Part shown: piece after piece, positions 58,726 through 64,000 of the stretch | How the letters are laid out: each line of letters starts with the position of its first letter | How positions within the stretch are numbered: position 1 is the first letter of the stretch | Source: Providencia stuartii | Lineage (GTDB): Bacteria > Pseudomonadota > Gammaproteobacteria > Enterobacterales > Enterobacteriaceae | Length of the DNA: 64,000 nucleotides | NCBI GenBank assembly: GCA_900455155.1 | Contig: UGUC01000003.1 | Coordinates: 496,001 to 560,000, forward strand | Direction: 5' to 3' | Notes under the pieces: generated by a model | Told to the model about the DNA's origin: nothing | What the model saw: the letters and a program-made list of their open reading frames with translations, nothing else | Databases searched by the model: none | Translations under genes and position numbers: made by a program

Positions 58726-59523
58726 TCATCTCAATTTATCAAATAGCTTTTTGACCATCTCTGCATTATTTAATGTAAAAAAATGCAATCGCTTGTTTTC
58801 TTTTATATACTCTCCGATGAGAAATTGAGTAAGCTGAATACCAAATGCCCTATGGTTATTAATATTACTCGGTCTTATGTGTTTCTTTATCCATAATGGA
58901 TAATCGATCGCATTATTTTTAAAAAACGATTCGATAAAACTAAAGTTAAGCATAGGCATCATTGATATTGTGATAGGAATATCATTCCCCAATTGCTTTT
59001 TCATATAAGAAAATGCATTTTTATTCAAACATAATTGACTAATAAGCTCTGTAACGCCTAATTGCAATTTTTTTCTTAGCCAATCAATTTCTATTTCAGG
59101 TGTGATACTCTCTTTGTGATAATCAGGATAAATACTGGATTTTATCATCACTTCAGGGTATCTCCTCCGAATAAAATCAATAAGTTCTATGCCATAATTA
59201 AATGGGAGTTCCTCATCAAAACGGTGTCTATCCCCCCTAATGACAAACAATTCTGTTATATCATTCTTCAAATACTCTTCAATAATAAAACATAACTCAC
59301 ATTCATCTTTATTATTAATCGCAATATGAGGAACCACATTTACATGAGTAAGGTTCTTTAATTCACAACACGTATTATAGGTATCTCGCCATTCAGTTTT
59401 ACCTATCTCAGTATTCACTGTATAGAATAAGGGTGTTAGCTCTTCAGTATTTTTTAGCAAATGTTCTAATGTATTATCTATTTTAGACATAGCACTGATT
59501 TCAAAGCTCAAGGCTGTTTCCAT
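58726..59523 (-). CDS. Divergent methylenetetrahydrofolate reductase (MetF) family protein
   Basis: A 265-residue protein with the TIM-barrel pattern of MTHFR. Counterparts of the MetF active site are all present: Glu in LSFEISAM (E. coli FEFFPP), Asp in VIRGDRHRF (LRGD), Gln in LISQLCLN (ITQFFFD) and Phe in MMPMLNFSF. The C-terminus HFFTLNNAEM echoes MetF HFYTLNRAEM. Otherwise similarity is low, and the FF-PP of the first motif is lost. It is not in a methionine gene context, standing alone upstream of the amidase gene. ATG 59523 is chosen because GAGGG lies 7 nt ahead. Function unknown. Confidence 0.65.
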   Translation of the reverse strand: METALSFEISAMSKIDNTLEHLLKNTEELTPLFYTVNTEIGKTEWRDTYNTCCELKNLTHVNVVPHIAINNKDECELCFIIEEYLKNDITELFVIRGDRHRFDEELPFNYGIELIDFIRRRYPEVMIKSSIYPDYHKESITPEIEIDWLRKKLQLGVTELISQLCLNKNAFSYMKKQLGNDIPITISMMPMLNFSFIESFFKNNAIDYPLWIKKHIRPSNINNHRAFGIQLTQFLIGEYIKENKRLHFFTLNNAEMVKKLFDKLR

Positions 59524-59547
59524 ATACATACCCTCGCTCTCTAACAT

Positions 59548-60024
59548 TTCGCCACTAAAGCTTCACTCATTCACTAATCATAAGTAACAGCATCCCCAAA
59601 AAAAACAATCGAACATTTAAAATAGAGGACATCTTATACCTTTAATCATTTTATTAAACGTTTATAGGTGACTTGAAACACGGTTCCTCAACTCACTATT
59701 CTATAGAGAAAACACTGAATTATTTTAATTTTTATATTCAATAACTTTATCCTTTTATTTAAATTATAGTTCATCATAGGAGAACAACTAAAATACTTCA
59801 ACAAACAAAATACGCATAAAACGAGTGGTGCTTTTCTATCAACTCAGTCATGGCGCATATTCACGAACTCATCGAACAGACAGAATCAATCAATATTTAA
59901 TTGATTACGAGGTTGATATAGGAAATCAAACGATTAATTTCATTATTATTGGTGCTTATTATTTTGAAAATTAAAAATGGTGATAGTGAACTCAGAAGAT
60001 GAAGAGAATCATAAAACAAAGCAT
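59548..60024. other. AT-rich intergenic region with a possible toxin-gene remnant
   Basis: About 480 bp between the MTHFR-like gene and the fimbrial operon, low in GC and without a complete gene. The only coding-like stretch is described separately at 59825-59974. No promoter is obvious. Confidence 0.4.
59825..59974 (+). pseudogene. Possible 3' remnant of a RelE/ParE-type toxin gene
   Basis: Forty-nine codons, from a GTG with no good ribosome binding site, encode VLFYQLSHGAYSRTHRTD and then QYLIDYEVDIGNQTINFIII to a normal stop. The pattern of a basic segment, then Y-hydrophobic-DYEVD, then a final hydrophobic strand resembles the last third of RelE/ParE-type toxins. The first two thirds and any antitoxin are absent. 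Resemblance is weak and judged by eye. Confidence 0.25.
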
Positions 60025-60063
60025 ATATTAACACGTATAATGACTCATTATACGTGTTAATAT
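60025..60063. repeat. 39-bp nearly uninterrupted palindrome at the end of the fimbrial operon
   Basis: Nineteen bases on each side of C60044 pair perfectly (left arm TATTAACACGTATAATGAC region, right arm its complement). It lies 60 bp beyond the stop of the last fimbrial gene. A terminator is the simplest reading, but there is no long T tract, and a recombinase or protein-binding site is possible. Confidence 0.5.
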
Positions 60064-60122
60064 CAATAAAAAATGGTAAAAATCAATCCATTGATTTTCA
60101 CCATCGCCAAACGTAATTCAAA

Positions 60123-61148
60123 TTAAATATACTCAAAAATTAATACACCACCACCACTCATATTACCTACCGATGCATTAGCCCTATTTTTTCCTAATGT
60201 CATACCAATATCTAATGTTTTATTTGTAATGCCTTGTAAAGTGGTAATTAACTGTTTTTTATTATCCACGGATAGCTCACCATACCAACCCGATGACGTG
60301 TTACCTAAATCTAAACTAGTACGAGTTGGATTAGCACTATCAATTGGTTTTGATGGTCGGTAAGTCACTTTAATATTGCCTGGATGAGTGCAACTAACCG
60401 TTATTGTTTTAGTCAAATTTTTACCTTCTGCTAATGACTGAGGTAATGTACCAAAATTAAAATCTAACTGAGTTTTATCGACTCGGCACGTATTCACCAC
60501 CGTGACATAAAAGTTTAACCTTGCTGAGTTTTTAGGCTGTATTAGCGCAACAGAACTTAACCATTTACTAGGTACCTCCGGATTCCTTACCCCAAACAAA
60601 GTTGTATCCACTTGAATAATATGCGGTGTACTTCTAATCGGTAAATTTGTATTACTAATTAAAGTTACTGCCGTTTGCCCACTAAAAGCCATCGGTGTAT
60701 AAGGTACTGAATTGCACGTTGCACGCCCGACATTACCTGCACTTTGACCTATTTTTGCGTATTGAGCATTAGGATATCCCGAAATTGATCCCAAAGATTG
60801 AGGTAAAACAATTCTAAAATCAAATGCCTTCCGCGTTACAGGATCAACATATCTCACTGTATTTGGTACGATAACATACTGCACGTTAATTGAATTAGGA
60901 GAACCACCATAAGGAGCACAGGCACGAGTCCCCCAAGCATATTCTGTCATTCTCCCGCCAGAGCTACTTAAAATGGCATTCAACGTTAAGTTTACACCAT
61001 TAAAATTAGCCCCCGTCCAAGTTGTATTTGCGGTAAACTGAGTGCCATTATATCCCATGACAGTCCAATCATCAGGGTCTCCAGCGGAGCTAATATTTGA
61101 AAAAGCAAATAATACGACCGGTAGTAAAGAAAAAAATTTTTTCATCAT
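60123..61148 (-). CDS. Fimbrial tip adhesin
   Basis: A 341-residue secreted protein, the largest subunit and last gene of the fimbrial operon. A signal peptide ends near NISSA-GDPDD. The N-terminal half (about 23-195) has no common pilin motif and would be the lectin or receptor-binding domain. The C-terminal half (about 210-341) is pilin-like, with Cys in VVNTCRVDKTQLDFNFG and TVSCTHPG and the end GGGVLIFEYI, a donor-strand-exchange signature. Two-domain architecture and operon position fit a tip adhesin. Ligand unknown. Confidence 0.82.
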   Translation of the reverse strand: MMKKFFSLLPVVLFAFSNISSAGDPDDWTVMGYNGTQFTANTTWTGANFNGVNLTLNAILSSSGGRMTEYAWGTRACAPYGGSPNSINVQYVIVPNTVRYVDPVTRKAFDFRIVLPQSLGSISGYPNAQYAKIGQSAGNVGRATCNSVPYTPMAFSGQTAVTLISNTNLPIRSTPHIIQVDTTLFGVRNPEVPSKWLSSVALIQPKNSARLNFYVTVVNTCRVDKTQLDFNFGTLPQSLAEGKNLTKTITVSCTHPGNIKVTYRPSKPIDSANPTRTSLDLGNTSSGWYGELSVDNKKQLITTLQGITNKTLDIGMTLGKNRANASVGNMSGGGVLIFEYI

Positions 61149-61163
61149 AAGACCTAATTCAGA

Positions 61164-61697
61164 TTATAAATAACTCATCAAAATAGCCACCGTACTGTCA
61201 AAGCTACCTTCAGTTAATAGTGATTTATCAGGTGTAATTAAAGATGCACGAAGAATAAATGAGCCTTCTAGCTCATTACTCCCAAAAGGGATCCACTTAT
61301 TTAAATCAAGATTAGTATTTTCTTTTGTCAACGAAATTCCTAATCCCTCCTTTGATGTGCGTAATACATTATTACCTACCTGTGTATAAATGCCATATTT
61401 TGTCGGATATAAATATAAGCTCATCACTTTGTTAGCGGGTACTGAACTACCAGCGCAGTTATATTTAAGTTGAATATCTTGATAAGCAGTTCCACTCTCT
61501 ACGTCAGAAAAATCAATGTTATCAAAGTTCACAAACAAGGGGGATTGATTATTATTGCCTAAAACGGTACAGACCGGAGCAACAATCGTTGCACTAATAT
61601 TTATTCTGACATCTGCACGACCGCTATTAAAATCAGCGGCAAGACTCCAATTGGATAGAAACAATAATAATAAGAGTAGCTGTCTTGTCTTTATCAT
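61164..61697 (-). CDS. Minor fimbrial subunit
   Basis: A 177-residue pilin-family protein with a signal peptide (LLLLLFLSNWSLA-ADF). The mature part opens with the pilin pattern ADVRINISATIVAPVCTVLG, with a second Cys in IQLKYNCAGSS, and ends DSTVAILMSYL, the conserved penultimate-Tyr end recognised by the chaperone. It is 15 bp before the adhesin gene, so it probably sits near the fibre tip. Confidence 0.82.
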   Translation of the reverse strand: MIKTRQLLLLLLFLSNWSLAADFNSGRADVRINISATIVAPVCTVLGNNNQSPLFVNFDNIDFSDVESGTAYQDIQLKYNCAGSSVPANKVMSLYLYPTKYGIYTQVGNNVLRTSKEGLGISLTKENTNLDLNKWIPFGSNELEGSFILRASLITPDKSLLTEGSFDSTVAILMSYL

Positions 61698-61711
61698 ATT
61701 ATTTCCTCTTA

Positions 61712-62212
61712 TTAATTATAATTAACCATAACACTTGCTGTGCCATGAATAGTGCCAGGTTTAGCGAAATCACCTTTAGTTAAAAATGCATTTAAAACTA
61801 ATTCTGCTTTACTATCATTAGTAACCTGTACTTCTAAAGGTTGATTAAATGATATAGGCTCCCCACTCATGCTTTCTAGGCCGACAATGAGACCGGTTCC
61901 ACCTTGCGTTTTCAAATAATCAACGCCATTTCGCCTATATACATTAGTAGAGTCTAATGAAATTTTTATAATCTTATTCATCAGTGTCGGCGTACAATTT
62001 TGAAATTCAATTGCAAATAATTTTTTATCCGAGATATTGCCACCGATTTCAATATAGCCTAATGAATAAGGTATGAATTGAACTGTTATATCTGATTGTT
62101 TAATTTCACACTTTTTATCAACTAAATTACCATTAAAATTAATAACCAATTCACTGGCAAAAGCGGGAGATACCATCAAGCTAAGTAATATGACCAGTAT
62201 TTTTTTAATCAT
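61712..62212 (-). CDS. Minor fimbrial subunit
   Basis: A 166-residue pilin-type protein. The signal peptide is ILVILLSLMVSPAFA. The mature start LVINFNGNLVDKKCEIKQSDITV and second Cys in IEFQNCTPTLMNK are the usual disulfide pair. The C-terminus GTASVMVNYN has the penultimate Tyr. It overlaps the preceding gene by 8 bp and is followed 15 bp later by the next subunit, all in one operon. Confidence 0.82.
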   Translation of the reverse strand: MIKKILVILLSLMVSPAFASELVINFNGNLVDKKCEIKQSDITVQFIPYSLGYIEIGGNISDKKLFAIEFQNCTPTLMNKIIKISLDSTNVYRRNGVDYLKTQGGTGLIVGLESMSGEPISFNQPLEVQVTNDSKAELVLNAFLTKGDFAKPGTIHGTASVMVNYN

Positions 62213-62604
62213 AATCTAGCTCCATAATCACTGCTCTACCCTTAATTTTTTTAGTCTGTAGATAAACATTATTTCTACCTGAGAATAGCTTCTGAGATGC
62301 CATCACTTGCTGATTACCTTCAAACACTTTCGCTTTTGCCTGTAATGGAATTTTTATATTATTATCATTAAACAAGCATTTATCTAACTCAATAAAAAAA
62401 GAAACTTCCAACATATTCATTAGCTAAAATGACACACGGAGAGTACATTAAACTTATTTTAAAATTCAGTTTTCCACTTAATTCATTCATCTTCATTGCA
62501 GATGTCACATCATTCGAAGGAAAATAATTGTTTTCCTCATACTGAGTGGCCATGCTACTAAATGAAATAAATAAAGTGTAAAACACTAAATAAAAATACT
62601 TCAT
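62205..62604 (-). CDS. Small fimbrial accessory/minor subunit (frameshifted)
   Basis: As written, two short frames overlap. The first begins with a signal peptide (KYFYLVFYTLFISFSSMA) and the second ends GRAVIMELDYD. Removing one base from the A7 run at 62394-62400 joins them (ANEYVGSFFFIELDKCLF) into 132 residues with two Cys and a pilin-like Asp-Tyr-Asp end. It is somewhat short for a pilin, so it may be an initiator or adaptor subunit. It stands between the chaperone gene and the other minor subunits. Confidence 0.6.
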
Positions 62605-62632
62605 TGCACTCTCACTTTGTTAGCTCTGAAAT

Positions 62633-63340
62633 TTATTGTTTATCAGCTTTACAGACAGATGCATCACAGTTAAATGAAACTGTTGGCCTTCCACCATAGT
62701 CGTTAATATAAGTAAGATAAGGCTTTTGAAAATGAGCAGTCTTGACTTGATAAGAACCAAAAGGTTCGATCATAAACGAATCAAAGGCGCCATTTTCTGA
62801 CTTATTTCTATCACCGGCTAAGCCTATCACGGTCAAATAAAAAGGTGATGTATTTTTAACCACATAACCATTACTGACAGATTGTAATTCTAAATCTAAA
62901 GCCCAATTGGTTTTTGCCTTATCTAAAATCGCCTCTGGGCGATAGAATAATTTAATTCTTGACTGTAATGCGACCTGCATAACATTCGGTTTATCACTTT
63001 TAGGCGGGATCTCTCTTAAATTAAAGTAATAAACAGACTCTCTATCTTTCGGTAACTGAGATACATCCGTCGTCGAGATTCGAATCATACTTTTTACGTT
63101 TGGTTCCAAACGTTGAACCAATGGTGTTGCAATTAACGGCCCTGTTGTTAATTTATTACCATCTTTATCATCAATCCAAGCCTGAGCTAAATAGGGCAAA
63201 GTATCACTTTGATTCTCAATATTAATAATGACTGGATTAGAGCTCCCTTCTACTATCGCTCTTGTTCTATCAAGAGAAACCGCGGCCATGCTGTTATGTG
63301 CTATAAATAATAGTGGAATTAACAATAATTTATATTTCAT
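62633..63340 (-). CDS. Periplasmic fimbrial chaperone (PapD family)
   Basis: A 235-residue two-domain immunoglobulin-like chaperone. The signal peptide ends at NSMAA-VSL. Domain 1 has VSLDRTRAIVEGSSNPVIINIEN and the family signature YYFNLREIPPKSDKPNVMQVALQSRIKLFYRP; Arg and Lys in these segments anchor the subunit C-terminus. The short F1-G1 region points to the FGS class. Two Cys near the end (FNCDASVCKAD) recall PapD. It follows the usher by 9 bp. Confidence 0.92.
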   Translation of the reverse strand: MKYKLLLIPLLFIAHNSMAAVSLDRTRAIVEGSSNPVIINIENQSDTLPYLAQAWIDDKDGNKLTTGPLIATPLVQRLEPNVKSMIRISTTDVSQLPKDRESVYYFNLREIPPKSDKPNVMQVALQSRIKLFYRPEAILDKAKTNWALDLELQSVSNGYVVKNTSPFYLTVIGLAGDRNKSENGAFDSFMIEPFGSYQVKTAHFQKPYLTYINDYGGRPTVSFNCDASVCKADKQ

Positions 63341-63349
63341 AAAAACTCT

Positions 63350-64000
63350 CTATTTCTCACAAATTAAAATAATTTGATTTACATTATCTAAGGTTGGTAA
63401 GGTCGTACTGCATTGTATTTTATTAGACCAGTTGATATTTAACTTTTCTTCTGATTGAACCGCTGTTAACCAAACTAATCCATTATCGCTTACAATCCCG
63501 ACCTCTCTCCCTTTTTCATTTAATACCTGAGAACCAAATGGTGGTGACCCTGAGTTATCAGACATTTTAATCGTTGCAAATAATTTAAAACCTTTATCTG
63601 CACTTATTTTTCTATATCCAATAGCGCCTTCTGTTAAGGCGATATCATAAATTGTATTTGATGATTCAATATTATCTGGTAATTTACTCATATCCACATT
63701 GTAACTATTTTTATAATAGTTAGTCATGTTAGGAATAACGCCAATACCTAATCCATTCGTCACGGTTGTACCATTATTTAAAGGAACATCCGCGATATTA
63801 TTTGTGTCTATCATTAACCTTGAGGCAGAAGAATATGATGAACTGTGTAAAGCTACACCATGTTGCGTCAATGTCACCCCACCATTGAGTCCTAAGCCTA
63901 AACTACTATCCCCTTTATCCGAGATAGACATATTACTATTGATAGATGCATAGCGTGTCGGTAAATCATACATTCCAGCAAGTGTACTTTGTTTTTTGGC
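63350..64000 (-). CDS. Outer-membrane fimbrial usher, C-terminal part (cut by window edge)
   Basis: The last 216 codons of an usher; the frame is open to the right edge. Visible are the end of the beta-barrel (SLGLGLNGGVTLTQHGVALHS, RLMIDTNNIADVPLNNG) and the two C-terminal domains. These include GAIGYRKISADKGFKLFATIKMSDNSGSPPFG (split here across the motif) and GLVWLTAVQSEEKLNINW, typical of FimD/PapC ushers. The major pilin gene and promoter must lie beyond the window. Confidence 0.92.
   Translation of the reverse strand, partial: AKKQSTLAGMYDLPTRYASINSNMSISDKGDSSLGLGLNGGVTLTQHGVALHSSSYSSASRLMIDTNNIADVPLNNGTTVTNGLGIGVIPNMTNYYKNSYNVDMSKLPDNIESSNTIYDIALTEGAIGYRKISADKGFKLFATIKMSDNSGSPPFGSQVLNEKGREVGIVSDNGLVWLTAVQSEEKLNINWSNKIQCSTTLPTLDNVNQIILICEK

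Noticed and set aside
1..64000. CRISPR arrays, insertion sequences, prophage, integrase or rRNA genes
   Set aside because: I looked for regularly spaced repeats, transposase or integrase motifs and rRNA sequence and found none in this window.

Overview
The window reads as chromosome of a moderately AT-rich enterobacterium of the family Morganellaceae, most likely Providencia. Two things support this: protein-level resemblance to E. coli throughout, and gene order that follows the E. coli 98-100 minute region almost exactly (creA-rob-gpmB-yjjX-trpR-slt-ettA-nadR-radA-serB-smp, then deoDBAC, yjjV-yjjU-osmY-prfC, rimI-holD-rsmC-leu tRNAs-yjjZ). Family and genus come from memory of protein families, not from a search.

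Several accessory blocks sit in that backbone. (1) A membrane-anchored bactofilin lies between slt and ettA (about 5.4-7.6 kb). (2) Between smp and deoD (14.1-24.0 kb) is an iron-piracy locus: a TonB-like protein, an ECF sigma/anti-sigma pair, a TonB-dependent receptor with a signalling (STN) domain, a YddA-type ABC transporter and a PqqL/FusC-type M16 protease. Its parts match the Fus/Ydd protein-import systems, and it carries Fur boxes. (3) A CNT nucleoside transporter next to the deo operon completes a nucleoside uptake and breakdown unit with CRP sites. (4) Between prfC and rimI (35.8-44.3 kb) is a carnitine locus: BCCT transporter, Rieske monooxygenase and reductase, aldehyde dehydrogenase and a D-malate/tartrate dehydrogenase. 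On paper it takes carnitine to trimethylamine plus pyruvate. A LysR and an XRE-PAS regulator accompany it, and a stand-alone Fe(II)/2-oxoglutarate oxygenase follows.

From 48 kb onward come a Fur-boxed YjjZ-like protein, a GNAT enzyme with a YjbB Na/Pi transporter, alkaline phosphatase with a Pho box, a secreted Fes-type esterase, a DUF3156 protein with an APC permease and divergent LuxR regulator, an AmpDh3-like amidase without signal peptide, a divergent MTHFR-family protein, and the 3' part of a chaperone-usher fimbrial operon that runs off the right edge.

A window-wide oddity matters for anyone using the annotation. Fourteen genes carry single-base indels (23 by my count), nearly all in mononucleotide runs. 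In almost every case removing or adding the base restores a protein of the family's normal length. I read these as sequencing or assembly errors rather than decay, and give each such gene its full reconstructed span with the indel position.
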